Assembly (NCBI GenBank): GCA_017451915.1
Contig: JAFTNJ010000003.1
Location: forward strand, 17,249-81,248
Direction of reading: 5' to 3'
Length of the DNA stretch: 64,000 nucleotides
Source of the DNA: Clostridia bacterium
GTDB lineage: Bacteria > Bacillota > Clostridia > Oscillospirales > CAG-272
Below, piece by piece: positions 1 through 8,114 of this stretch (position 1 is its first letter; every line of letters starts with the position of its first letter). The notes under the pieces are model-generated. The model did not search any database, was not told where the DNA came from, and saw nothing but the letters and a program-made list of their open reading frames with translations. Both the position numbers and the translations under genes were made by a program.

Positions 1-467
1 CAGAAGGTATCAAACTCAAAAAGGATGTTGGTGCGATCGCGGAGCATCTCAAAGAAGATCTGTCCGTCCTCGTTGGGCCAGAACTCCTTGGAATGGTTAT
101 GGTAATGCAACCGCATTCCCGCGGCCTCTACCTTGGGCTGAAGCTCGTTGATGGTTTGGATGGTCTCCTCTGCCTGTTCCGCGGTCTTGAACTTTGAGGA
201 AGGAATGATAATATCCTTGCAGCCGATGGCCTTGTGCATAGCGATGACAGCGTCCACGTCTGCAGCCAGTTCCTTGATGCTCGTGTGGGTACTGCAGGCG
301 GTGAGTCCGTACTTTTTGAGCATCTCTGCCACGTCCTCGGGAGCATTTTCAAACAATCCGGCGGTTTCAACCAAAGAATATCCGATCTCGGCAACCTGCT
401 TCAATGCCTCTTCATAATTTGCCTGAGCAACGTCGCGCACGCTGTAAAGCTGTAATCCGTATTTCAT
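1..467 (-). CDS. Sugar phosphate isomerase/epimerase (xylose isomerase-like TIM barrel), partial
   Basis: The first 155 codons of a gene that runs off the left edge of the window. The N-terminus (MKYGLQLYSVRD) and the later motifs HTSIKEL and LHYHNHSKEF are typical of the xylose isomerase-like TIM-barrel superfamily. In that family conserved Glu and His residues bind a divalent metal and the enzymes isomerise or epimerise sugars or sugar phosphates. The start is the ATG at 465-467, preceded on the minus strand by an A+G-rich AAAGGATAAG ribosome binding site. The substrate cannot be told, and the C-terminal half is not seen. Confidence 0.85.
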   Translation of the reverse strand, partial: MKYGLQLYSVRDVAQANYEEALKQVAEIGYSLVETAGLFENAPEDVAEMLKKYGLTACSTHTSIKELAADVDAVIAMHKAIGCKDIIIPSSKFKTAEQAEETIQTINELQPKVEAAGMRLHYHNHSKEFWPNEDGQIFFEMLRDRTNILFEFDTF

Positions 468-571
468 AATCTTATCCTTTCTTAGATGAGATGTGTTCCC
501 CTACATTTTACCACAAAATTAAAAAAATGCAATAGTTAACAAAAAAATTGGAAAAGTTTCTTCTTCATTGC

Positions 572-600
572 TTGACTTCTTCAACAAAATGCAATATAAT
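572..600 (+). promoter_or_regulatory. Sigma-A promoter for the PAP2 gene
   Basis: TTGACT (572-577) and TATAAT (595-600) are separated by 17 bp, about 30 bp ahead of the PAP2-family start codon. Confidence 0.75.
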
Positions 601-632
601 GAAGGTAACCGTTTTGGAAAGGATGGATCGCT

Positions 633-1553
633 ATGAACTTTTTATATCTTTTGGAAGGACTCCGAACCCCATTTTGGGATAGCTTCTTTTCAACGATTAC
701 GCATTTTGGCTCCGAGACCCTGTTTATGGTCATTGCCCTGATCTTTTTCTGGTGTTTGGACAAGAAACGCGGTTATTATTTGCTGTTCGTTGGCTTTACC
801 GGCGTGATCTGCACGCAACTGCTGAAGATGAGCTTCCGCATTTCCCGTCCCTGGGTTCTGGATCCCGATTTTACCATTGTGGAAAGTGCCCGCGCCGATG
901 CTACCGGCTACTCCTTCCCCAGCGGTCACACCCAATGCGCCACGACCCTGTACGGCGGGCTGGCCAGAAGTGACCGTCGCCGTTGGGTACAGATCGGGAG
1001 CGTGATCCTGCTGCTTGCCGTTGCCTTTTCCCGGATGTATCTTGGTGTGCATACCCCCAAGGACGTTCTGGTCTCCCTGGGAGTTGGCACGCTGTTGGTG
1101 TTCCTCTTCTATCCTCTGATGCAAAAAGCCTTTAAAGATCCCAAGTGGATGTATGGAATCCTTGGCGGCATGAGTATCATTGCCCTGGCCAATCTGCTCT
1201 TTACCCTGCTTTATTGTCCCACCTTGGCCAACGTGGAGGCCGACAATCTGAACAACGCCGTAAAGGTGGCGTGGCAGCTGCTGTTTGTTACCCTGGCAAT
1301 GTTTATCATTTACCCGGTGGATCAAAAATGGATTCGCTTTGAAACCGATGCCGTATGGTGGGCACAGCTGATCAAGCTGATTGGCGGTCTTGCCCTGGTG
1401 ATTGGAGTTCGCGTTCTCCTCAAGTCTCCCCTGAACGCACTGTTTGGCGAGGGATTGGGAAGCGGCATCCGCTATTTTATCATGGTTTTGGTGGCCGGTC
1501 TGCTTTGGCCAATGGTCTTCCGCTTCTTCCCCAAATCCAAGAACAACAACTAA
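633..1553 (+). CDS. PAP2-family membrane phosphatase
   Basis: A 306-residue polytopic membrane protein with all three PAP2 (type 2 phosphatidic acid phosphatase) signatures: K65-x6-R72-P73, PSGH at 96-99, and S133-R134-x5-H140-x3-D144. The last two histidines form the phosphohistidine catalytic pair in this family. Likely substrates are lipid or polyprenyl phosphates at the outer membrane face. The C-terminal third adds further hydrophobic segments beyond the core domain. The gene is monocistronic, with its own sigma-A promoter and a terminator directly after the stop. The family call is secure; the substrate is not known. Confidence 0.9.
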   Translation: MNFLYLLEGLRTPFWDSFFSTITHFGSETLFMVIALIFFWCLDKKRGYYLLFVGFTGVICTQLLKMSFRISRPWVLDPDFTIVESARADATGYSFPSGHTQCATTLYGGLARSDRRRWVQIGSVILLLAVAFSRMYLGVHTPKDVLVSLGVGTLLVFLFYPLMQKAFKDPKWMYGILGGMSIIALANLLFTLLYCPTLANVEADNLNNAVKVAWQLLFVTLAMFIIYPVDQKWIRFETDAVWWAQLIKLIGGLALVIGVRVLLKSPLNALFGEGLGSGIRYFIMVLVAGLLWPMVFRFFPKSKNNN

Positions 1554-1599
1554 AAAAGAATGGCTCCCGAAGCAAATGCGTTCAGGAGCCGTATTTTTT
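1552..1599. terminator. Bidirectional terminator
   Basis: A GGCTCC...GGAGCC hairpin is flanked by A6 on the left and T6 on the right. It sits between the converging PAP2 and PTS IIC genes and can serve both. Confidence 0.75.
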
Positions 1600-1603
1600 G
1601 AAT

Positions 1604-2680
1604 TTATTCGGGAAGAGTCAGGTCACCGGGCTTGATCCATTTGATCTTGTAAAGAATCTCGGAAAACAGAAGCGTAAGGGTTGCGGGAAGCACAAAGCAG
1701 ATCAGAGCCAGACCGATCCAATCCTTGGCTCCTACCGCAACGGGATAGGCGGGATCAAACCATCCGAGAATGATGCCGATGGGGCCCAAAAGGCCGCAGG
1801 TTCCCATGCCGGAATTGATGGCCGCGCCGTACATTTGCATTCCGAAAACGCAGGTGGCCAAAGGACCGGTAATGGCCGAGGTAAGAATGGTGGGGATCCA
1901 AATGCGGGGATTATGAATGATATTGGGCATTTGCAGCATACTGGTTCCAATACCTTGGGAAACCAATCCGCCCCACTTGTTTTCCTTAAAGCTCATAACG
2001 GCAAAGCCCACCATCTGGGCACAGCAGCCGGCCACCGCCGCACCGCCGGCCATGGCAAGACCGGGAGCCAGAGAGGGATCGGCCAGGGCGGCCGCCGAAA
2101 GTCCCGAAAGTCCCAAGGCCGCACAAATGGCGGCACTGCTGATGGGAAGCGTGAGGGCGATGCCCACCACTACCGACACCAAAACGCCCATGATCAGGGG
2201 CTGCTGGGTCATGGCAAAGGCGATGATATCGCTAACCACGCCCACGGCCTGTCCGATATAGGGCGCAAACCAAACGCTGAGCAAACCGCCTACCAGGAGG
2301 GTGACGAAGGGAGTGACCAGAATATCGATCTTGGTCTTTTTGGAAACCAGCATACCAACCTCGGCCGCGATGATCGCAATGATCAGCACCGCCAAGGGGC
2401 CGCCCGCACCACCGTTGCTATTGGCCAGGGCTCCCACCGCCGCGCAGGAATAGACCACCAGAGGAGAAGCCTTGAGCGCAACGGCAATGGCTACCGCCAT
2501 GGCAGGGCCTGCCACGCTCTGTGCGCCCTTACCGATGGTGGTTAAAATTGAAAGTCCGGGAATCATTCCCAAAGCACTGAAGATGGTTCCAATCAGCAGA
2601 GACGCGAACAATCCCAGAGCCATGGCTCCCATCGCGTCGATAAAATAGCGTTTTGCGTAACGCTTCAAAACGTCCTTCAT
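1604..2680 (-). CDS. PTS IIC-type sugar transporter (EIIC_2 family)
   Basis: A 358-residue, very hydrophobic protein with about ten predicted membrane segments and Gly/Ala-rich loops such as GGAGGPLA and GTSMLQMPN. These match the PTS_EIIC_2 family of sugar-permease-like proteins. The start MKDVLKRY at 2678-2680 is chosen over an upstream ATG in the same frame because AGGAGGATT lies just ahead of it. No IIA or IIB gene is adjacent, as is usual for this subfamily. Transport of a sugar or related solute is inferred from the family; the substrate is unknown. Confidence 0.8.
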   Translation of the reverse strand: MKDVLKRYAKRYFIDAMGAMALGLFASLLIGTIFSALGMIPGLSILTTIGKGAQSVAGPAMAVAIAVALKASPLVVYSCAAVGALANSNGGAGGPLAVLIIAIIAAEVGMLVSKKTKIDILVTPFVTLLVGGLLSVWFAPYIGQAVGVVSDIIAFAMTQQPLIMGVLVSVVVGIALTLPISSAAICAALGLSGLSAAALADPSLAPGLAMAGGAAVAGCCAQMVGFAVMSFKENKWGGLVSQGIGTSMLQMPNIIHNPRIWIPTILTSAITGPLATCVFGMQMYGAAINSGMGTCGLLGPIGIILGWFDPAYPVAVGAKDWIGLALICFVLPATLTLLFSEILYKIKWIKPGDLTLPE

Positions 2681-2726
2681 AAACAATCCTCCTCTTTTTG
2701 CATTGCTTTGACGATTTATTGAAATA

Positions 2727-2755
2727 AGTATAGCACTTTTTATTTTCCAAAACAA
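2727..2755 (-). promoter_or_regulatory. Sigma-A promoter for the PTS IIC gene
   Basis: On the minus strand, TTGTTT (2755-2750) and TATACT (2732-2727) are spaced by 17 bp, upstream of the start at 2680. Confidence 0.65.
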
Positions 2756-2827
2756 GGAAAAAACATGACAAAGATTGATGGCTTTCTTTGTGCAAAACGA
2801 AAAAATTGCACAAAAAAGAGTTTTTTC

Positions 2828-2856
2828 TTGACATTTTCCCTTTTATCGAATATAAT
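2828..2856 (+). promoter_or_regulatory. Sigma-A promoter for the CPBP protease gene
   Basis: Perfect TTGACA (2828-2833) and TATAAT (2851-2856) with a 17-bp spacer. GGAGG follows at 2876-2880 and the start codon is at 2888. Confidence 0.85.
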
Positions 2857-2887
2857 CAAAGCAAGAAAAGAAAACGGAGGAATCCAC

Positions 2888-3853
2888 ATGAAGCTTTCCC
2901 TTCCCCAAAAAACAAACATGATTCAAGAAGCGCAACGCACCGGACGGGGACACCGTTGGGGACTTGAGATCCTGATCTTTTTGCTGGTATTTTTCATTTC
3001 TCAGGTCTTGATCTCCATTCCCGTTAGTGTGGCAACCGTAATTTGGATGTTCACGCTCGACGATATCTCGTCCTTCCTTTCCTCGGTCCCGGATATGCCT
3101 GATTGGCTGATGTTGGTTCAGCTCTTTGCCACGGCACTGACCACGGTTTGTGCCATTCTGTTTTGCCGCTGGATCGAGAAGCGCAGTGCCGCCTCCATGG
3201 GCTTGCGCAAAAAACGGATTGGTCGGGAATATCTGATCGGTACCGGTGTGGGGATCCTGATGATCTCAGCCACCGTTCTCCTTTGCACGCTGGGCGGATC
3301 GCTGACCTGGAGCACGGGATCCTTCTCTTTGGCGGTATGGCTCCTCTATCTTCTCGGCTTTCTGATTCAGGGAATGAGCGAGGAGGTTCTGTGCCGTGGA
3401 TACCTGATGGTTTCCGTGGCTCGCAAAAACGCCATGGTTCTGGCGGTAGCCGCCAATTCGGTGCTCTTTGCCCTGCTCCATATTCTCAACCCCGGAATTG
3501 GGATCCTGCCCCTGGTCAACATTGCCCTTTTTGGGGCCTTTGAATCGGTCTACGTGCTTAAGCGCGGGGATCTTTGGGGGGCCTGCGCCATTCACAGCCT
3601 TTGGAATTTCTTCCAAGGAAACGTATTTGGTGTGAGTGTGAGTGGCACAGGAAGCGGAACCTCGATCCTGCAAGCCACGGCGGTAGAAGGCAAGGAATGG
3701 CTGAACGGCGGTCTCTTTGGTGTGGAGGGCGGCGTTGCCGTAACGTTGGTAACAACGGTCGCTCTGCTGATTATTCTTTTCCTGGTTCCTACGAGAAAGG
3801 ATGAAATTGCCACGGCGGAGGAAGGACTCCCGGCTGAACCGTCCATAAAATAA
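2888..3853 (+). CDS. CPBP family intramembrane metalloprotease
   Basis: A 321-residue membrane protein carrying the CPBP (CAAX protease and bacteriocin-processing, Abi) motifs: E165-E166-x3-R170 (SEEVLCRGY), F194-x3-H198 (FALLH) and H236-x3-N240 (HSLWN). These residues form the metal-dependent active site inside the membrane. Bacterial members act in peptide processing, bacteriocin self-immunity or envelope protein cleavage. The start at 2888 follows GGAGG at a good distance; the longer upstream frame lies in the promoter. No bacteriocin-like gene is adjacent, so the substrate stays open. Confidence 0.9.
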   Translation: MKLSLPQKTNMIQEAQRTGRGHRWGLEILIFLLVFFISQVLISIPVSVATVIWMFTLDDISSFLSSVPDMPDWLMLVQLFATALTTVCAILFCRWIEKRSAASMGLRKKRIGREYLIGTGVGILMISATVLLCTLGGSLTWSTGSFSLAVWLLYLLGFLIQGMSEEVLCRGYLMVSVARKNAMVLAVAANSVLFALLHILNPGIGILPLVNIALFGAFESVYVLKRGDLWGACAIHSLWNFFQGNVFGVSVSGTGSGTSILQATAVEGKEWLNGGLFGVEGGVAVTLVTTVALLIILFLVPTRKDEIATAEEGLPAEPSIK

Positions 3854-3871
3854 ACCGTTGAATTATCCGTT

Positions 3872-3915
3872 AAAAAGAACTCTCTACGGAGCAGATCCGT
3901 AGAGAGTTCTTTTTG
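3872..3915. terminator. Bidirectional rho-independent terminator
   Basis: A 13-bp perfect stem (AACTCTCTACGGA with its complement) is flanked by A and T tracts. It separates the CPBP gene from the convergent histidine phosphatase operon. Confidence 0.9.
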
Positions 3916-3921
3916 AAAAAA

Positions 3922-4590
3922 TTATTCCACCGCCACACGGGCGTCCTTATCCATCATGTATTCCCGATCATTGCAAAGCAACAGCTTGGCAAAGCTTCCG
4001 TCATCGTTGAATTCGGCAACGGTAATCGAAGCGCCGAAGAATCCACGGGGAGCTTTGTCCGCAAGGATCTGTGCCGCATCCGCATCCTGCTCGGCCCAAA
4101 GGGTGGAAAAGGCGCGCATCATGCGACCGTGACAAAAGACGGCAACACAGCTACCGCGATGATCTGCAACGATCTCCTTCACTGCCGCTCCAACGCGCTC
4201 CCAGACCTCCTCCATACATTCCGAGCCCCTGGGACGCCGATCGGAACGGCGCATACGCATACTCAACCAAGAGTTGCTCAGCTCGGGATCCTGCTCCTCC
4301 ACCGCCTTCCAGGTTTGTCCCTCCCATTCTCCAAGGCAAACCTCACAAAAGCGAGGATCCATCTGCACCTCCAGGCCAAAAGCCTCGGCGGTGGGCTGTG
4401 CCGTTTGAATTGTGCGAATCAGATTGCTGGCATAAATCGCGTCGATGGGATAGGTTGCGCGCAGATGCTCGGCCAACCGCTTGGCCTGCGCGTGCCCCTT
4501 TTCTACCAAGGGATAATCCATGTGTCCACTACAAAATCCCATCTGATTGCCCAGGCTATGCGCGTGACGGATAAAAATAAAGGTTGTCAT
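3922..4590 (-). CDS. Histidine phosphatase family protein (copy 1, variant RHA motif)
   Basis: A 222-residue member of the phosphoglycerate mutase-like histidine phosphatase superfamily. The N-terminal motif is FIRHAHSLGN, so the usual RHG reads RHA, while the catalytic His is kept. Other expected elements are ASNLIRTIQTA, a mid-protein Glu region (CLGEWEG) and the second His in VAVFCHGRMM. The start at 4590 gives the family N-terminus; the longer frame would cover the intergenic region. It is the last gene of an operon with two paralogues and an MFS transporter. Likely a small-molecule phosphatase of unknown substrate. Confidence 0.88.
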   Translation of the reverse strand: MTTFIFIRHAHSLGNQMGFCSGHMDYPLVEKGHAQAKRLAEHLRATYPIDAIYASNLIRTIQTAQPTAEAFGLEVQMDPRFCEVCLGEWEGQTWKAVEEQDPELSNSWLSMRMRRSDRRPRGSECMEEVWERVGAAVKEIVADHRGSCVAVFCHGRMMRAFSTLWAEQDADAAQILADKAPRGFFGASITVAEFNDDGSFAKLLLCNDREYMMDKDARVAVE

Positions 4591-4648
4591 TGTGTTCTCC
4601 GGAACGCACAAGAAGCATGGTATCCTGCACGTTTCCTTTCTCTTTGTT

Positions 4649-5302
4649 TTAGAATCGGTGTTTCCCTGTGGACGTGATCTCGCCTTCCAGATGTTGGTTA
4701 TAGCCCATGGCCACCACCCGTTGGCAAACGGCGTCGTCATCGTATTCGGCAATCGAGATCGAGGCATTGCAATATTCCCCCACCAGGAAGGTCTCCCGAA
4801 ACTCGGGTCTGGCTTCTACCCAGGAAAGCACGGCACGGTGCAAGGGCCCCCAATGGGTAAAAACGGCAACGCATTTGCCCCGACTCTCGGCCAGCATACG
4901 CTCCAGAAAGGCGTTGACGCGAAGCTTTACCTGATCATTGGACTCGCCCCCTTCGGGAACCGCGTCCTCTCCGTTCGTTACGGCCAGATAGGTCTCCTTG
5001 AACTGAGAGCTCACCTGTTTTACCAACAGTCCCTCCCAAACGCCAACCGAGCGTTCACGCAAGGCGGGATCGGTTTGAATGGGAAGTCCAAAGGCCTTTG
5101 CCGTTGGCTCTGCGGTCTGAACGGCGCGCAGAAGGTCACTGGAGTAGATCTGATCAATGGAATAGTGCTGTTTTAGGTAGTCCGCCGTTTTTTGCGCCTG
5201 GAAAAATCCAAGCTTCGACAAGGGATAATCCTTCTGTCCGCAATAAAGCCCCAAACGATTCCCCTCACTCTGTCCGTGTCGAACAACGATCAACGTAATC
5301 AT
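4649..5302 (-). CDS. Histidine phosphatase family protein (copy 2)
   Basis: A 217-residue histidine phosphatase with the canonical VVRHGQSEGN start, SSDLLRAVQTA, the acid region RSVGVWEG and the second catalytic His in VAVFTHWG. It is closely related in layout to the genes on both sides, which points to tandem duplication. A GGGGAGCACC ribosome binding site precedes the ATG at 5302. Family members include phosphosugar phosphatases, phosphoglycerate mutases and CobC-type enzymes; no cobamide genes are nearby, so a sugar-phosphate role is more likely but unproven. Confidence 0.9.
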   Translation of the reverse strand: MITLIVVRHGQSEGNRLGLYCGQKDYPLSKLGFFQAQKTADYLKQHYSIDQIYSSDLLRAVQTAEPTAKAFGLPIQTDPALRERSVGVWEGLLVKQVSSQFKETYLAVTNGEDAVPEGGESNDQVKLRVNAFLERMLAESRGKCVAVFTHWGPLHRAVLSWVEARPEFRETFLVGEYCNASISIAEYDDDAVCQRVVAMGYNQHLEGEITSTGKHRF

Positions 5303-5324
5303 GGTGCTCCCCTTTCCCCGTTCT

Positions 5325-5972
5325 TTAAATCTGGTACTTCCCCGTGGAGGTGATCATGCCCCCCAGGTGATCGGCATATCCTACGCAACGGATGCGCGCA
5401 AGGGTACCGTTGTCATGGTATTCGGCCACCGTAACCGAGGAATTGCAGAACGGCACCTTCTCGTAGGTCTCCTTCAGCTCGGGCTTTTCGGTCCACCAAC
5501 GCTGGATGATCTTTTGAATAACGCCCCAATGGGTAAAGAGCGCCACACATTTGCCGGGATTCTCCGCAAGAATACGGTCGACCTCCGCGTTGACCCGCGC
5601 CCGCATATGACGGTGCGTTTCCCCCCCCTCGGGGGCAACCGCTCCGTCGTTCATCCAAGCCTGGAACAGGTCCATGTCAATAGGAGCGGAACGCGAAATT
5701 CCCTCCCAGATCCCCGCATTGATCTCGCGCAGCTCTTTATCGGGACGAATCTCCAACCCCAAGGCACGCGCCGTGGGAGCCGCGGTTGCCATGGTGCGGC
5801 TCAGATCGCTGGCGTAGATCACGTCAATCGGATAGGTATCCTTTAAATAGTCGGCAGTCATGTCGGCCTGCCGATAGCCCAATTCCGAAAGCGCAAAATC
5901 GGTCTGTCCCGATCGCAGCAGCTGTAGATTGGCGATACTTTCTCCATGGCGAACAAGGATAAGCGTAATCAT
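5325..5972 (-). CDS. Histidine phosphatase family protein (copy 3)
   Basis: A 215-residue paralogue of the two downstream genes, with LVRHGESIAN, ASDLSRTMATA, REINAGIWEG and VALFTHWG. Its ATG overlaps the stop of the upstream MFS gene in a 4-bp ATGA, indicating translational coupling. The longer open frame that starts inside the MFS gene is rejected for that reason. The coupling suggests the phosphatase acts on something the transporter brings in or exports, or on its phosphorylated product. The substrate is unknown. Confidence 0.9.
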   Translation of the reverse strand: MITLILVRHGESIANLQLLRSGQTDFALSELGYRQADMTADYLKDTYPIDVIYASDLSRTMATAAPTARALGLEIRPDKELREINAGIWEGISRSAPIDMDLFQAWMNDGAVAPEGGETHRHMRARVNAEVDRILAENPGKCVALFTHWGVIQKIIQRWWTEKPELKETYEKVPFCNSSVTVAEYHDNGTLARIRCVGYADHLGGMITSTGKYQI

Positions 5973-7171
5973 GATTGAGAACTCCTTTTCAGTAGATCTT
6001 TTTTTGCAGTAACAATAACAACGATATTCAAAATTGGGAAGATCAGAGCCACGCAGAAGGCGTAACGGAGATCTCCGGAGAACCAGCCCGCCACCGTGCC
6101 GGCAACCGAGGGGCCAACCAGACACCCCGCATCCCCCGCCACCGCCAAAAGGGCAAACATGGCAAGACCGCCGCGGGGCATCCGCTCGGCGGCATAGCTC
6201 AGGGTTCCCGGCCAGAAAATGCCAACCCCAATGCCGCAGAGGGCACAGCCTGCCAGGGCAACGGCAGGAATGGGCGCAAAGGCGGCCAAAAGATAAGCAA
6301 CGATGCAAACGGTACAGCTGGCAAGCATTGCCTTTTCCAAGCGAAGACGTTGATTGTATTTTCCGTAAAGGGCGCGACAAAGTCCCATCATCAAAGCAAA
6401 CATACAGGGACCCAGCAGGTCACCCAAGCTTTTTTCTACCCCCAGGGTAGCCTCCACAAAGCTGGAAGCCCATTGGCTCATGATCAGCTCGGAGGCACCT
6501 GCGCAGAGCATCATCAGCAAGAAGCTCCAAAAAACAGGGGTTTTAAAGAGATCCAAAGCACCGCTCCCCTTGCCCTTTTCTTTATCCGAAGGCAAACGGT
6601 AGATGGGCACCACGCAAAAGGCAATGGCCCCAAGCAAAGGAATGATGGCCCAAAAGAGCGGGAGAAACTGCCAGTATTCCTCAATCGGAAAGAAAGAAAA
6701 GTAGATTCCGGAGAACAGGACCACACCGGCCTGTCCCCAGCAGTAAAAGGAATGTAACAGGCTCATGTTCCCCGATTTTCCTTCGGTGGGACAAGCCTCC
6801 ATCAGGGGGCTGATGACCACCTCGGTAAAGCCGCCGCCAATGCCAAGGAGCCCCTCGGCCAAAAGCAATCCGAAAAAAGGGGGAAGACACGCGGGAAAGA
6901 CGGCAAGTCCAATCAATCCCACCACGGTGGCGAGATGGGCAAACACGAGAGAAACGCGCAGATTGAGACTTTTGGAGAAGAGAGACGCTACAAGATCCAC
7001 CGAAAGCTGTACCAAAAAATTAACGGCGATCAATGCGCTGATCTGCCCCACCGTCAGCCCATAGGAGCGCTGAAAGGTCAAATATAGAAGGGGGGCCAGG
7101 TTGATACAAATTGCCTGGGTAATATAGCCGTTATAGCAGGCCAACATGGTGGAACGATGGGTCAATTTCAT
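5969..7171 (-). CDS. MFS transporter
   Basis: A 400-residue major facilitator protein with about 12 hydrophobic segments and a central hydrophilic loop near residue 200 (SDKEKGKGSG). The layout resembles sugar-type MFS permeases of the FucP class: an N-terminal MLACYNGYITQAI segment and a Gly-rich repeat half with CGIGVGIFWPGTLS. It is the first gene of an operon with three histidine phosphatases and has its own sigma-A promoter. A role in uptake of a sugar or sugar-like compound is inferred from fold and neighbours only. Confidence 0.85.
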   Translation of the reverse strand: MKLTHRSTMLACYNGYITQAICINLAPLLYLTFQRSYGLTVGQISALIAVNFLVQLSVDLVASLFSKSLNLRVSLVFAHLATVVGLIGLAVFPACLPPFFGLLLAEGLLGIGGGFTEVVISPLMEACPTEGKSGNMSLLHSFYCWGQAGVVLFSGIYFSFFPIEEYWQFLPLFWAIIPLLGAIAFCVVPIYRLPSDKEKGKGSGALDLFKTPVFWSFLLMMLCAGASELIMSQWASSFVEATLGVEKSLGDLLGPCMFALMMGLCRALYGKYNQRLRLEKAMLASCTVCIVAYLLAAFAPIPAVALAGCALCGIGVGIFWPGTLSYAAERMPRGGLAMFALLAVAGDAGCLVGPSVAGTVAGWFSGDLRYAFCVALIFPILNIVVIVTAKKDLLKRSSQS

Positions 7172-7213
7172 AACTCGGGTACCTCTGTGTTACAATCCTT
7201 TTGGGTTCCACCT

Positions 7214-7242
7214 ATTATAACACACCTTTTTCCCTTTGTAAA
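7214..7242 (-). promoter_or_regulatory. Sigma-A promoter of the MFS/histidine phosphatase operon
   Basis: Minus-strand TTTACA (7242-7237) and TATAAT (7219-7214) with a 17-bp spacer, about 45 bp upstream of the MFS start. Confidence 0.75.
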
Positions 7243-7290
7243 GGAAAAACGGGAAAAACTTTTCTTTTTTTATAAAATAAAAAATAGGTA

Positions 7291-7319
7291 TAGACATTTG
7301 TGTTTTTTTTTGGTATACT
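7291..7319 (+). promoter_or_regulatory. Sigma-A promoter for the VanZ-like gene
   Basis: TAGACA (7291-7296) and TATACT (7314-7319), 17-bp spacer. GGAAAGGAGG follows just before the start at 7351. Confidence 0.7.
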
Positions 7320-7350
7320 TTTAATATATCCCACGGAAAGGAGGAACGCA

Positions 7351-8088
7351 ATGAAGAAAAAAGCCCTGTTGCCTGCAGCATGGAAGGCCGCCGACACCTG
7401 GATCCTGCTCTTTGCATGGCTCTTTCTTTCCTTCTTTCTCTATGCCGAGCTATTGGACTACGTAAGAATAGGACCGGTGTTCCGCGTACTGTTGCTCCTT
7501 GTGATCGGTCTGCTTTGCTATTTAGGGGGCGTGCTCCGCGTAATGCGCACCGGAGATCCCTCCTTTATGCGCCGACTGATCTTCGTCTTTTTTGTCCTCT
7601 ACCTCTACCTGCTCCTTTCTCTGACTCTGCTGGATGCCACCCTCCGCCAAGGAAGCGACTCGATCTACGGAACGGTGGATAACGAGCGGCAGGTCTATCT
7701 TTCCCGCTTTTTCAATCCCATTCCCCTGCGCAGCATCTACCACGTCTATCTCCGTGGCTTTGTAAAGGGCTACGTCAGCTTTTACAACACCGCCGTCAAT
7801 TTGGTGGGAAACCTGTGTGTTCTCATCCCCTTTTCCTTTTTCCTTCCCCACTTTTTCCCAAAACAACGGCGCTGGTATTGGTTCCTGCTCTCGATCCTTG
7901 CCATTGCCCTTTTCATTGAGCTTTTGCAATTTCTTTTTATGGTTGGCTCCTGTGACGTGGACGACCTGATCCTGAACACCCTGGGAGCGTTCCTCGGCTA
8001 CGGGCTTTTGAAGCTCCCACCCCTGCGCCGCCTGGTGAAGAAAGCCACCTTTGGAACCGCAAAAAAAATGCCTGGCAAAGAAGCGTAA
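7351..8088 (+). CDS. VanZ-like family membrane protein
   Basis: A 245-residue membrane protein with four to six hydrophobic segments. The C-terminal VanZ signature is clear: NLVGNLCVLIPF, an acidic segment ELLQF, then SCDVDDLILNTLGAFLGYG. VanZ proteins are linked to low-level teicoplanin resistance, but most chromosomal homologues have no proven role. The start at 7351 follows a strong ribosome binding site; an upstream in-frame ATG lies in the promoter. The stop is followed at once by a terminator that overlaps the last codons. No vanHAX genes are present, so a glycopeptide role is not supported. Confidence 0.85.
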   Translation: MKKKALLPAAWKAADTWILLFAWLFLSFFLYAELLDYVRIGPVFRVLLLLVIGLLCYLGGVLRVMRTGDPSFMRRLIFVFFVLYLYLLLSLTLLDATLRQGSDSIYGTVDNERQVYLSRFFNPIPLRSIYHVYLRGFVKGYVSFYNTAVNLVGNLCVLIPFSFFLPHFFPKQRRWYWFLLSILAIALFIELLQFLFMVGSCDVDDLILNTLGAFLGYGLLKLPPLRRLVKKATFGTAKKMPGKEA

Positions 8089-8113
8089 TCCGCTCCTTGT
8101 CAGGCATTTTTAT
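8061..8113. terminator. Bidirectional terminator
   Basis: An imperfect long hairpin (ATGCCTG...CAGGCAT) with A8 before and T5 after. It overlaps the 3' end of the VanZ-like gene and lies against the convergent deacetylase-esterase gene. Confidence 0.8.
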
Positions 8114-8114
8114 A

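Noticed and set aside
2888-3853. Bacteriocin immunity system around the CPBP protease and VanZ-like genes
   Set aside because: No precursor peptide, maturase or exporter genes are nearby; each gene has its own promoter and terminator.
3922-5972. Cobalamin (CobC) role for the histidine phosphatases
   Set aside because: No cobamide synthesis gene or cobalamin riboswitch is visible in the window.
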